Shown piece by piece: positions 1 through 8,991 of a stretch of DNA of 26,747 nucleotides. Numbering within the stretch: the first letter of the stretch is position 1; every line of letters begins with the position of its first letter. The stretch is from positions 1 to 26,747 of the forward strand of contig JAVXAG010000008.1 in NCBI GenBank assembly GCA_036660615.1, given 5' to 3'. This stretch comes from JAVXAG01 sp036660615. GTDB taxonomy: Bacteria; Bacillota; Clostridia; Peptostreptococcales; Anaerovoracaceae. The notes beneath the pieces were generated by a model. It did not search any database and had not been told where the DNA came from. It was given only the letters and a program-made list of their open reading frames with translations. The translations under genes and the position numbers were made by a program.

Positions 1-846
1 AAGCCAATATAATGTTGCATTGGTTGGTTCAGATAGTGGCATTCTGTATTCCTTTTCAATTAATCCCATAATGTTTAGCGCCGCTTTAATTGGAATTGGA
101 TTTACTTCGCCAAATACAGCTTCAATTAGGGGACACATTTTCAACTGCATTTTTCTAGCTAGTTTTGTATTACCATGAAGATATTCATAAATCATTTTGT
201 GGTAGTCTTTTGGAATTATGTTTGCAACAGTAGAGATACAGCCAATTCCACCAAGAGACAGAATTGGTACAGTTTGGTCGTCATTTCCAGAGTATAGGGC
301 AAAATCCTTATTTACCATAGTAGCTATTTTGCATATTTGAGATATGTCACCACTTGCTTCTTTGATTCCCACAATTTGTGGGTGTTTGCTTAGAGCAAGA
401 ACTGTTTTTGGATCTATGTTTACGCCTGTTCTACTTTTTACAGAATAAAGAATAATGGGCAGAGATGTATAATCTGCAATCATTTCATAGTGATTAATCA
501 GACCTCCTTGCGTACATTTGTTGTAGTAAGGCGTTACGATTAACAGTCCGTCAGCCCCAACTTCTTCGATTTCCTTTCCTAGAAACATTGCTGTTGAAGT
601 ACTATTGCTTCCAGCACCTGCAATGACAGGAACTCTGCCATTTACTTTTCTTACAGTAAAATCTATGACCGAAAGCTGTTCCTTAACAGATAACGTTGAG
701 GCTTCACCTGTGGTTCCGCAACTAATAATTGCGTCTATTTCATTTTCTATCTGCCATTCAATTAAATGCTCCAACGCATAAAAATCAACATCGGAGTCCT
801 TAAATGGAGTTACGAGAGCGACACCAGCACCTTTAAAAAGAGCCAT
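1..846 (-). CDS. dapA: 4-hydroxy-tetrahydrodipicolinate synthase (C-terminus cut by window edge)
   Basis: Cytosolic enzyme condensing pyruvate with aspartate semialdehyde, the first committed step of the diaminopimelate/lysine pathway. I translated the minus strand from ATG 846-844: 282 codons stay open to the window edge, so only about ten C-terminal residues are missing against the usual ~290. Visible family features are GTTGE (44-48) in the pyruvate site, YYN (107-109), Tyr134 and Arg139, and the Schiff-base Lys162 in GIKEASGD. An AGGAAGTGA ribosome-binding site precedes the ATG. The usual YNVPxRTG segment reads YSVKSRTG, two substitutions beside the catalytic tyrosine. The gene is divergent from asd, which makes its second substrate. 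Assignment is secure; the odd loop does not touch the catalytic Lys, Tyr or Arg. Confidence 0.96.
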   Translation of the reverse strand, partial: MALFKGAGVALVTPFKDSDVDFYALEHLIEWQIENEIDAIISCGTTGEASTLSVKEQLSVIDFTVRKVNGRVPVIAGAGSNSTSTAMFLGKEIEEVGADGLLIVTPYYNKCTQGGLINHYEMIADYTSLPIILYSVKSRTGVNIDPKTVLALSKHPQIVGIKEASGDISQICKIATMVNKDFALYSGNDDQTVPILSLGGIGCISTVANIIPKDYHKMIYEYLHGNTKLARKMQLKMCPLIEAVFGEVNPIPIKAALNIMGLIEKEYRMPLSEPTNATLYWL

Positions 847-913
847 AATATCACTTCCTTTCTATATTACATAGATTAATATATTCACTAATTAGAGAAA
901 TGGTTAAAATTAG

Positions 914-942
914 TTGAAAAATCAACGGGAAAATGATAAAAT
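914..942 (+). promoter_or_regulatory. Sigma-A-type promoter for asd operon
   Basis: TTGAAA (914-919), 17-nt spacer, TAAAAT (937-942), about 48 nt upstream of the asd start. It lies in the dapA/asd divergent region (847-989). I see no lysine riboswitch there; the region is too short for one. Confidence 0.6.
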
Positions 943-989
943 AACTAGATGTGATTATATTAAGAATACAATGAGAAGGCGGCAAAATA

Positions 990-2084
990 ATGAAAAAATT
1001 AGAAAAAAAATTAAGAGTCGGTATTTTAGGTGGAACAGGAATGGTTGGACAGAGGTTTGTATCTCTACTTGAGAATCATCCTTGGTTTGAAGTTGTGACT
1101 ATTGCAGCTAGCCCAAGAAGTGAAGGGTTGACGTACGAAAAAGCAGTAGGCGAAAGATGGAAGATGACCACACCTATGCCTGAGTCAGTTAAGAATATAG
1201 TAGTTATGAATGTTAACGAAGTAGAAAAAGTATCTAAAACAGTAGATTTTGTTTTTAGTGCAGTTGACATGACAAAAGAAGAAATAAAGGCTATTGAGGA
1301 ATCTTATGCCAAGACAGAAACTCCAGTAGTTTCAAATAATAGCGCACATAGATGGACACCAGACGTGCCAATGGTTGTGCCAGAAATCAATCCAGAACAT
1401 TTTGATGTTATTAAATTTCAAAAAGAAAGATTGGGTACTGAGAGAGGTTTTATTGCAGTAAAACCTAATTGTTCAATACAAGGGTATGTTCCTGCTTTGG
1501 CAGCATGGAAGGAGTTTGAGCCTACAGAACTTGTGGTTACTACTTACCAAGCTATATCGGGAGCTGGAAAGACTTTTAAAGAATGGCCAGAAATGGTAGA
1601 GAACATTATTCCATACATTGGTGGTGAAGAAGAAAAGAGCGAAGAAGAACCGTTGAGGATTTTGGGACATCTTGAAAATGGTCAAATTGTCAAAGCAGAA
1701 AGTCCTGCAATTACATGTCAATGCGTAAGAGTTCCGGTTCTAAACGGACATACAGCCGCTGTTTTCATCAAATTCAATAAAAAGCCAACAAAAGAACAGT
1801 TGGTTGAAAAACTTAGAGAATTTAAAGGGTTGCCACAGGAAGCTGATCTTCCAAGTGCACCAAAACCTTTTATAAAATACTTTGAAGAAGATGACAGACC
1901 ACAAGTTAAGCTTGATGTGGATTATGAAAATGGTATGGGTGTAACAATTGGAAGATTGAGAGAAGACAAAATCTATGATTATAAATTCATTGGTCTTGCA
2001 CACAATACTATTCGTGGGGCAGCTGGCGGAGCGGTACTTTGTGCAGAAGCATTAGTCGAGAAAGGTTATATTACAAGCAAATAA
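990..2084 (+). CDS. asd: Aspartate-semialdehyde dehydrogenase, archaeal/fungal-type subfamily
   Basis: NADPH-dependent reduction of aspartyl-4-phosphate to aspartate semialdehyde, feeding lysine/diaminopimelate, threonine and methionine synthesis. The 364-aa protein has an N-terminal Rossmann motif GILGGTGMVGQRF (11-23), the catalytic Cys161 in KPNCSIQ and His254 in VLNGHTAAV. The length and the KPNCSIQGYVPAL segment fit the subfamily first known from archaea and fungi, rather than the shorter bacterial type with a GCCNPT-like site. The ATG at 990 follows AAGGCGG. uppP starts 18 nt downstream, so asd probably heads an operon running to pgsA. The dehydrogenase assignment is firm; the subfamily call rests on motif recognition. 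Confidence 0.95.
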   Translation: MKKLEKKLRVGILGGTGMVGQRFVSLLENHPWFEVVTIAASPRSEGLTYEKAVGERWKMTTPMPESVKNIVVMNVNEVEKVSKTVDFVFSAVDMTKEEIKAIEESYAKTETPVVSNNSAHRWTPDVPMVVPEINPEHFDVIKFQKERLGTERGFIAVKPNCSIQGYVPALAAWKEFEPTELVVTTYQAISGAGKTFKEWPEMVENIIPYIGGEEEKSEEEPLRILGHLENGQIVKAESPAITCQCVRVPVLNGHTAAVFIKFNKKPTKEQLVEKLREFKGLPQEADLPSAPKPFIKYFEEDDRPQVKLDVDYENGMGVTIGRLREDKIYDYKFIGLAHNTIRGAAGGAVLCAEALVEKGYITSK

Positions 2085-2102
2085 TATATGAGGTGAAAAG
2101 AA

Positions 2103-2936
2103 TTGGGATATTTTGAGGCGATAATTTTAGGGTTAGTTCAGGGGTTAGCTGAGTTTCTACCAATAAGTAGTTCAGGCCATTTGGCACTGATGCAACATTT
2201 TTTTGGTATAGATGGAGAGAAGGTACTGTTTTTTGCAGTTATGCTACATCTTGGAACTTTGATTTCAGTGTTTATAATTTATTGGAAAGATATATGGGAA
2301 TTGATTGTTGAACTATGTGTGACAGTCAAAGACCTTTGTACAGGAAAAGGGTTAAGATTACAAGAAAGACCAGTTAGAAAACTGGGAGTTATGATAATAG
2401 TTGCGACTATTCCTACAGGAATAATTGGAGTTGCTTTTAATGACTTCTTTGCGGGACTGTATCTGTCACTAATTTCAATTGGTATTGGACTTGTAATTAC
2501 AGGTTTCCTTATGTTTTTCGCAGAGAAAATTGGATCTGCAAACAAAGGCATAGAGAAAATGAACTTTAGAAATGCGATATTTATTGGAATACTACAAGGA
2601 ATTGCAATCTGTCCAGGAATTTCAAGATCAGGTTCAACTTTGGTTGGAGGATTGACTACTGGACTTGACAGAGCATTCGCAGTTAAGTTTGCGTTTTTGA
2701 TTTCTATTCCATCAATACTTGGTTCAGTTGTCATGGAAGCTCCTAAGGCAATTATTGCAGGACTTGATCCAGCATTGTTTGGTCCAATAATAGTAGGCGT
2801 TATAGTGGCTGCGGTTTCTGGACTTTTTGCTATCAAAACAATGATAAAAGTAGTATCAAATAAAAAGTTAAGTTATTTCTCCTATTACGTTTGGTTATTA
2901 GGAGGCGCAACGATAATTTATAGTTTAGTTGTATAA
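2103..2936 (+). CDS. uppP: Undecaprenyl-diphosphatase (UppP/BacA)
   Basis: Integral membrane phosphatase converting undecaprenyl diphosphate to the monophosphate, recycling the lipid carrier for peptidoglycan; higher dosage of the family confers bacitracin tolerance. The 277-aa protein has the two hallmark segments: EFLPISSSGHL (17-27, with Glu17, Ser and His26) and PGISRSGST (171-179, with the catalytic-site Arg). Between and after them are about seven or eight hydrophobic helices. Translation starts at TTG 2103, placed by AGGTG at 2091-2095 with 7-nt spacing; no ATG lies near. It sits 18 nt after asd and 17 nt before ftsK, in the same probable operon. Confidence 0.95.
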   Translation: MGYFEAIILGLVQGLAEFLPISSSGHLALMQHFFGIDGEKVLFFAVMLHLGTLISVFIIYWKDIWELIVELCVTVKDLCTGKGLRLQERPVRKLGVMIIVATIPTGIIGVAFNDFFAGLYLSLISIGIGLVITGFLMFFAEKIGSANKGIEKMNFRNAIFIGILQGIAICPGISRSGSTLVGGLTTGLDRAFAVKFAFLISIPSILGSVVMEAPKAIIAGLDPALFGPIIVGVIVAAVSGLFAIKTMIKVVSNKKLSYFSYYVWLLGGATIIYSLVV

Positions 2937-2953
2937 AATAAGGAAGGCATCTA

Positions 2954-5591
2954 ATGGCACAACCTAAGAAAAAACCTGGCAGACCACCGGGTTCAAAAAA
3001 CAAAAGTAAAAATAGTAATAAAACTAATACTAAGGCCAAAGTTGACCAAGTAGTAGAAAAACACAGAGTGGATAGGAAACTTATTGATGAAATATGGGCC
3101 ATATCCTGTATTGCTGTGGGAATTTTTATATTTGCTGCAATGCAATTTAATGCGGCAGGACAATTTGGTAATATGATAGGGGATTTTCTAAAAGGAATAT
3201 TTGGAATAGTTGCCTATATTTTGCCTTGGTATTTAATGGGATTTGGAACACTTCTGTTCTTGCACAAAACCGTTCATTTAACATGGAAAACAGCTGTACT
3301 TGTTTTTGTTGTTCTATTGATGCTCTGTCTATTGAATTCGGTTAGATTTATAGATGAAGGGAACTTGAAAGTAGCATTTTCTACAATCTCTATTTTCTAC
3401 GCAAAAGGAATAACCCTAAAAGGCGGAGGCGTCTTTGGAATGTTCTGTGGGACATTGCTCATAAAAGCCATCGGGAAAACTGGGTTATATATATTTAGCA
3501 TAGTACTTATTTTGATATGTATTTTGTTGGTTTTGAATACACCTATCTCAAAGAGATTAGAGATATTAGGCGAAAAGAGAAGAGCAAGAAAATTGGTAAA
3601 AGAGCAGGAAGAAGCAGAAAGAGAAGTGCAGAGGGAAGCGTATTTATCTGAGCAAAAGGAAACTGTGACTCCAATTCTAACTAACTCATATACGCCACCT
3701 ACGCCAACGGTGACGCCTGTTGTACCACAAAGAGATATAAAGATAATTACTCCATTTTCTGGGGAACAAACCCAAATAGAGCCAAAGAACTTGGAAACTA
3801 CAAAAACTCAAAAGAAACATGGTAAAAACAATATAATGAAATATATGACCGACGATACACTTTTCGGAGAAAATAACAGCGGTCCATCAGTGACTACCTA
3901 TGGACTTGATGGAAAAGNNNNNNNNNNNNNNNNNNNNNNNNNNNNNNNNNNNNNNNNNNNNNNNNNNNNNNNNNNNNNNNNNNNNNNNNNNNNNNNNNNN
4001 NNNNNNNNNNNNNNNNNCCTTAGAACCACAAGGAACATCTGGGACGGAAATTCATAACAATGAAAAGACCGTTGAAAAGATGTCCAACAAAGAGGCGAGA
4101 GAAGCAATTCTTACTCCGATGGAAATAAGTGTTCCGAAGAAACATGGGAAATACCAAAAACCACCTATTGATTTGTTAAATAAGTCGGTAGTAAATAACG
4201 TATCGGACAGGGACAGCAATTTAAAGGAAAAGGCACAGAAGCTAGAAGAAACTTTGAAGAATTTCCACGTAGATGCCAGAGTTGTTCAAGTTACTCAAGG
4301 TCCGGCTGTTACCAGATATGAAATCCAGCCTAACGTTGGTGTAAAGGTAAATAGCATTGTTAGATTATCTGACGATATTGCCCTTAATTTGGAAGCAAAA
4401 AGTATAAGGATAGAAGCGCCAATTCCTGGTAAGGCTGCGGTTGGAATAGAAGTGGAAAATGATAGTGTCAATATGGTAACTATTAGAGATATTGTAGGTT
4501 CAAAAGAGTTCAAAACTGCTAAGTCAAAGATTACCTTTGCAGTCGGAAAAGATATAGCAGGAAAAGCAATTGTAACTGACCTAAAAGATATGCCACATCT
4601 TCTTATTGCCGGTTCTACAGGTTCAGGAAAGAGCGTTTGCATAAACAGTATAATTACAAGCATTTTGTTTAAGGCAACACCAGAGGAAGTTAAATTTGTT
4701 TTGATAGATCCAAAAGTTGTTGAACTTGGTAATTATAACGGTATTCCACATCTGTTGATTCCAGTAGTTACGGAGCCTCCAAAGGCTGCGGCAGCATTGA
4801 ACTGGGCGGTTGCAGAGATGAATGACAGATACAAAAAGTTTGCGGAAGAAAGCGTAAGGGATTTACAATCCTTTAATGAAGCCGTAATCGCAAATGATGA
4901 AAGTGATAGAGTCCTTCCACAGATTGTTATTATTATTGACGAGCTTGCTGACCTTATGATGGCAGCACCTTCTCAAGTTGAGGAATCGATTTGCAGATTG
5001 GCACAGATGGCAAGAGCTGCGGGAATGCACCTTATCGTTGCTACACAAAGGCCTTCGGTGGATATAATTACAGGTGTAATAAAAGCTAACATACCGTCAA
5101 GGATTGCCTTTGCCGTATCTTCACAGTTTGACTCAAGAACTATTCTTGATATGGGCGGTGCAGAAAAGTTGGTAGGTAAAGGAGATATGCTGTTTAATCC
5201 ACTTGGAATGGGTAAACCTATAAGAGTACAAGGAACTTTTATTTCGGATAGTGAAGTACATAAAGTAATTGAATATGTAAAATCTCAAGTAGATGATGTA
5301 GAATACTCAAACGATGTTATGCATACAATTGAAAAATCAAATACACCGTCTCAAAGTGACGATGCAGACGAATTGCTTAATGAAGCCATAGAATGCGTAG
5401 TCAAAGCGGGACAAGCATCAGTATCAATGCTACAAAGACGCTTTAGAATAGGATATAACAGAGCGGCTAGAATTGTTGATATGATGGAAGATAGAGGAAT
5501 AATTGGACCTTCTGACGGAAGCAGACCTAGACAGGTGCTAATGAGTGAAGACGAATTCCAACAACTAGAGAGGGAAACAGAGGATATATAA
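2954..5591 (+). CDS. ftsK: FtsK/SpoIIIE family DNA translocase (interrupted by assembly gap)
   Basis: Septum-located hexameric ATPase that pumps double-stranded DNA during division or sporulation. ATG 2954 follows AGGAAGG by 6 nt. Order of parts: a basic N-terminal tail with KKPGRPPGSKNK (about residues 6-17); about four membrane helices; a charged coiled segment; a Pro/Thr-rich linker holding the N gap (3918-4017); then the motor with Walker A GSTGSGKS (codons at 4611-4634), Walker B IIIDELADLMM and the VATQRPSVDIITG segment; and a C-terminal winged-helix gamma domain (LNEAIECVVKAGQASVSMLQRR). The reading frame differs on the two sides of the gap, as expected when 100 N stands for an unknown length. 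Whether this is the vegetative FtsK or the sporulation SpoIIIE cannot be decided from one copy. It lies 17 nt after uppP and 3 nt before rimO. Confidence 0.95.
3918..4017. other. Assembly gap, 100 N
   Basis: Exactly 100 undetermined bases in the variable linker of ftsK. A round 100 is the usual placeholder for a gap of unknown size. The frame before (from ATG 2954) and after (continuing to 5591) differ by one, so the true length is not 100 or the contig ends carry an error. It should not be read as a frameshift mutation. Confidence 0.99.
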
Positions 5592-5594
5592 CTA

Positions 5595-6902
5595 ATGAAA
5601 GTATTTATTGAAACACTGGGTTGTCCAAAGAATTTCAACGATTCTGAGGTAGCCGCAGGCATACTAGAGGACAATAACTATGTTATGGTAAACACTCCTG
5701 ATGAAGCTGATGTTATCATGCTAAATACTTGCGGATTTATAAATGACGCAAAAAAGGAATCAATTGATAAAATATTTGAATTACTAGAGTATAAAACTTT
5801 GGGAAAGAAACTAGTAGTTTCTGGTTGTCTTTCACAAAGATACGCAGACGATTTGTTTACAGAAATTCCGGAAGTCGATGCTTTTATTGGAGTAAATCAA
5901 TATGATAAGTTGCCTGAAATATTGGGAGAACTTGACCATAGGAAAAACATAATTACACCTTGTGATGAAAAAATCTTGGAAAAACACCTTAGAAAACTTC
6001 AGGACAATCCATATTCTGCTACGTTAAAAATAGCTGAAGGGTGTAATAATATCTGTGCTTATTGTGTTATTCCTGAAATTAGGGGAAGATATAGAAGCAA
6101 AAAAGAAGAAGACGTATTGTTGGAGGCCGAAGAACTGGCACAGGCTGGTTGCAAGGAATTGATTTTGATTGCACAAGATGTCACTTATTACGGTAAGGAT
6201 TTGTATGGGGAATTTAGACTTGCAAAACTTCTAAAAAAGCTATGCAAAATCTCTGGTATCCAATGGATCAGGCTGATGTATTGTTATGAAGATAGAATTA
6301 CTGATGAACTTATTGAAGTGATAAAATCCGAAGATAAGATATGTAATTACTTGGATATTCCAATTCAACATGCAAGCAATGATATATTAAAGTCAATGAA
6401 TAGACGCTCAACAAGGGAATCTATTAAAAATACAATTAACCGGTTAAAAACAGCCATTCCAGATATTCATATAAGGACTACTTTGATTGTGGGTTTCCCT
6501 GGTGAAACAGAGGATGACTATGACCAATTGGTTGACTTTGTCTTAGAAGAAAAGTTTTCTAGACTCGGTGTCTTTGGGTATTCTAAGGAAGAAAATACGG
6601 TTGCCGGAAATATGAAAAATCAAATTGACTCAGAGGTTAAAGAGCAACGTCTTGACGGAATTATGCGCAGACAGTTGGATATATCCTTGGAGTTAAACCA
6701 AAGAGAAATAGGAAAAACTTTAGATGTTTTAGTTGAAGAAAAAGATGAGGAAAATAGTTATTTGGGAAGAAGCATGTATGATGCTCCGGAAATTGATAAC
6801 TCTGTAATTTTCACATCATGTAAAGAATTAAAGCCTGGTGATATGGTAAAAGTATTGATAAATGATGCTTTTGACTATGATTTAGTAGGTACGGAGGTAT
6901 AA
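5595..6902 (+). CDS. rimO: Ribosomal protein S12 methylthiotransferase RimO
   Basis: Radical SAM methylthiotransferase modifying a conserved aspartate of ribosomal protein S12. The 435-aa protein shows the three N-terminal cysteines for the auxiliary cluster (Cys10 in ETLGCPKN, Cys46 in NTCGFI, Cys78 in SGCLSQ) and the radical SAM CxxxCxxC (Cys150, Cys154, Cys157), followed by IPEIRGRYRS. About the last 65 residues fit a TRAM domain. The motifs LGCPKN and CGFINDAKKES favour RimO over the tRNA enzymes MiaB and MtaB. The start is 3 nt after the ftsK stop and pgsA begins 3 nt after its own stop, so expression is probably translationally linked. Confidence 0.96.
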   Translation: MKVFIETLGCPKNFNDSEVAAGILEDNNYVMVNTPDEADVIMLNTCGFINDAKKESIDKIFELLEYKTLGKKLVVSGCLSQRYADDLFTEIPEVDAFIGVNQYDKLPEILGELDHRKNIITPCDEKILEKHLRKLQDNPYSATLKIAEGCNNICAYCVIPEIRGRYRSKKEEDVLLEAEELAQAGCKELILIAQDVTYYGKDLYGEFRLAKLLKKLCKISGIQWIRLMYCYEDRITDELIEVIKSEDKICNYLDIPIQHASNDILKSMNRRSTRESIKNTINRLKTAIPDIHIRTTLIVGFPGETEDDYDQLVDFVLEEKFSRLGVFGYSKEENTVAGNMKNQIDSEVKEQRLDGIMRRQLDISLELNQREIGKTLDVLVEEKDEENSYLGRSMYDAPEIDNSVIFTSCKELKPGDMVKVLINDAFDYDLVGTEV

Positions 6903-6905
6903 AAT

Positions 6906-7451
6906 ATGAATTTACCAAACAAATTAACAATCGGTCGAGTTATTGCAGTTCCATTTTTCATTGCAGCATATTTATTGCACTATGATATTGTGGCATTTGT
7001 TATCTTTGCGGTTGCATCTTTTACAGATTTGCTTGATGGCAAAATCGCAAGGAAATATAATTTGGTTACAAACTTTGGAAAAATAATGGATCCACTAGCT
7101 GACAAAATTTTGGTTTATTCAGCATTTTGCCTTATGGTAGGTGACGGCACAATTCCATCGTGGATGTTAATTGTCATTTTGGCTAGAGAGTTTGCAATCG
7201 CAGGAATGAGAACTGTTGCAGCTTCGGAAGGCCTTGTAATTGCAGCAGGTATGAGTGGAAAAATCAAAACTGTTTTGCAGATGATTGCAGTTCCACTACT
7301 TTTATTAGTTACTACTGTTACCAATATTAGCACTGAATTTGCTCCAATATTTTCCATGATAGCCATGATATTCTTATGGGCATCGTTGGTAATGACAATA
7401 TATTCGGGAATTGAGTACATAATAAAGAATAAAAAAGTCTTTTCAATGTAA
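6906..7451 (+). CDS. pgsA: CDP-diacylglycerol--glycerol-3-phosphate 3-phosphatidyltransferase
   Basis: Membrane enzyme making phosphatidylglycerol phosphate, the first step to phosphatidylglycerol and cardiolipin. The 181-aa protein contains the complete CDP-alcohol phosphotransferase signature DG-x2-AR-x8-G-x3-D-x3-D (from DGKIAR to DPLAD), about residues 44-66, with hydrophobic helices around it. N-terminal NLPNKLTIGRVIAVPFF is typical of PgsA. GGAGG at 6893-6897 precedes ATG 6906. It appears to be the last gene of the asd-uppP-ftsK-rimO-pgsA run. A 70-nt gap separates it from cinA, where I see no strong terminator or promoter. Confidence 0.95.
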   Translation: MNLPNKLTIGRVIAVPFFIAAYLLHYDIVAFVIFAVASFTDLLDGKIARKYNLVTNFGKIMDPLADKILVYSAFCLMVGDGTIPSWMLIVILAREFAIAGMRTVAASEGLVIAAGMSGKIKTVLQMIAVPLLLLVTTVTNISTEFAPIFSMIAMIFLWASLVMTIYSGIEYIIKNKKVFSM

Positions 7452-7521
7452 ACATATGTTGTTTTTATAACAATGTACGGGGAAAAAATTGATTTTATAA
7501 AATATTAAGGAAGTGACAAAA

Positions 7522-8754
7522 ATGAAAACAGCTATTTTGAGCGTAGGAACAGAATTGCTATTTGGACAGATCACAAACACTAATACGGTATATTTATCCC
7601 AGCAATTAAACTTGCTGGGTTTTGACGTTATGTATCATTATACTGTTGGCGATAATCCAGATAGACTAAAAGAACTTATCGAATTGATTTATAGGGATTG
7701 TGATTTGATCATAACTACTGGTGGTCTTGGACCTACTGAGGACGATTTGACCAAAGAAGTTGCATGCGCTACATTACATGATACCTTGATTGAACATGAG
7801 CCTAGCTTAGAAGCCCTAAAAGGCTACTACAAGGCTATGAATAGAACTATGACGGACAATAATCTAAAACAGACAATGATGCCGTCTAGGGCAACTGTAT
7901 TTGACAACGATGCTGGCACAGCTCCAGGGTTTGCCTTAGAAGAAAATGGCAAATTTATAATTTGCATGCCTGGGCCTCCTAGGGAAATGGAACGTATGTG
8001 GAACCGCAGAGTAAAGGCTTTTCTGGAGAAAATGCAGGACAGTGTGATTTACTACAAAATGTTAAAAACTTTTGACATCGGTGAATCGTCATTAGAATCT
8101 GTTCTTCTTGATTTAATTGACAGTCAAACGGATCCAACTATTGCAACTTACGCAAAAGAAGGGGAATGTAGTCTGCGTATTGCATCAAAACGTAAGACTC
8201 TCGATGAAGCAAAACTTGCTGTTGACCAAATGATAGAGAAGGTCAACGAAAAGGTGGGTAAGTATATATACAGTTATGATAATGAAGAATTTGTAGATGT
8301 AGTAGCACAAAAATTACTAAAAATGAAGATTTCGATTTCATCTGCTGAATCTTGCACTGGTGGAATGTTTGCCCAAGCGTTGACAGATGTTGCCGGAATT
8401 TCGGCGGTATTCGAAAGAGGCATTGTGACTTATTCAAACAGAGCAAAGATGGAAGAACTTGGAGTAAAGGCTGAAACTCTTGACAAATTCGGTGCTGTAA
8501 GTGCTGAAACTGCAAAGGAAATGGCTGATGGATTGCAGAAAAAAACAGGGAGCAAACTCTGCGTTTCTGTAACTGGTGTTGCTGGGCCTGATGGCGGTAC
8601 TGTTGAAAAACCCGTAGGACTTGTGTATGTTGGCTGTGCTTATAACGGTCAAACTGCAGTCAAAGAAATAAGGATGAGAAATATTAACAGGAAGTGGAAC
8701 AGACACTATGCGGTACTCTGTATGTTGGATATGATTAACAAGACAATTGGGTAG
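7522..8754 (+). CDS. cinA: CinA: competence/damage-inducible protein, nicotinamide-nucleotide amidase
   Basis: Two-domain protein of about 410 aa. The N-terminal half is a MoaB/MogA-like pyrophosphatase domain (SVGTELLFGQ at 7-16, TTGGLGPTEDDLT at 65-77, MPGPPREM). The C-terminal half, from about residue 253, is a PncC-type nicotinamide mononucleotide deamidase (SAESCTGGM, GIVTYSNRAK, VTGVAGPDGG). The family acts in NAD salvage and is often next to recA, as here. I place the start at ATG 7522: AAGGAAG ends at 7513 and gives 8-nt spacing. The upstream in-frame GTG at 7513 lies within that ribosome-binding site. Confidence 0.95.
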   Translation: MKTAILSVGTELLFGQITNTNTVYLSQQLNLLGFDVMYHYTVGDNPDRLKELIELIYRDCDLIITTGGLGPTEDDLTKEVACATLHDTLIEHEPSLEALKGYYKAMNRTMTDNNLKQTMMPSRATVFDNDAGTAPGFALEENGKFIICMPGPPREMERMWNRRVKAFLEKMQDSVIYYKMLKTFDIGESSLESVLLDLIDSQTDPTIATYAKEGECSLRIASKRKTLDEAKLAVDQMIEKVNEKVGKYIYSYDNEEFVDVVAQKLLKMKISISSAESCTGGMFAQALTDVAGISAVFERGIVTYSNRAKMEELGVKAETLDKFGAVSAETAKEMADGLQKKTGSKLCVSVTGVAGPDGGTVEKPVGLVYVGCAYNGQTAVKEIRMRNINRKWNRHYAVLCMLDMINKTIG

Positions 8755-8786
8755 AAAGCTAAAATCAATTAAATGTAAATTAATGG

Positions 8787-8815
8787 TTGACAATCCTCCA
8801 GATTAAAGATATAAT
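8787..8815 (+). promoter_or_regulatory. Perfect consensus sigma-A promoter in cinA-recA gap
   Basis: TTGACA (8787-8792), 17-nt spacer, TATAAT (8810-8815): every consensus base present. It starts about 170 nt before recA and has no LexA box. It could give constitutive recA expression with a long leader, or a small RNA; no terminator or ORF is visible between it and the second promoter. Confidence 0.7.
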
Positions 8816-8924
8816 TTGATTACCATATATTTCCAAACAAAACAGATTAATTCAATTATAGACATTCAAATATTGTTACATCACGTAAGATTTTAAAAGA
8901 AAGAAAATATTACGTAAAAAGTAC

Positions 8925-8953
8925 TTGACCAAAGCTACAAAGTGATGTATTAT
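8925..8953 (+). promoter_or_regulatory. recA proximal promoter
   Basis: TTGACC (8925-8930), 17-nt spacer, TATTAT (8948-8953). Transcription would start near 8960, at the edge of the LexA box, and recA begins at 8992. Confidence 0.8.
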
Positions 8954-8960
8954 TAAAAAA

Positions 8961-8972
8961 GAACAAACGTTC
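8961..8972 (+). promoter_or_regulatory. LexA (DinR) box of recA
   Basis: GAACAAACGTTC matches the Gram-positive SOS operator GAAC-N4-GTTC exactly. It lies just downstream of the recA -10 hexamer, where bound LexA would block initiation. GGAGG at 8981-8985 is the recA ribosome-binding site. Confidence 0.88.
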
Positions 8973-8991
8973 ACGTTTATGGAGGTAAGAG

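Noticed and set aside
847..989. Lysine riboswitch between dapA and asd
   Set aside because: The region is 143 nt, shared by two divergent promoters, with no stable structure or terminator seen by eye.
2279..2836. 185-codon minus-strand ORF opposite uppP
   Set aside because: Shadow of a strongly supported membrane-protein gene; composition mirrors the antisense of uppP codons.
4295..4663. 122-codon minus-strand ORF opposite ftsK
   Set aside because: Opposite conserved motor-domain sequence, no ribosome-binding site, no family resemblance.
7452..7521. TTGTT/AACAA inverted repeat between pgsA and cinA
   Set aside because: Only five base pairs, no T tract; neither a terminator nor a convincing operator.
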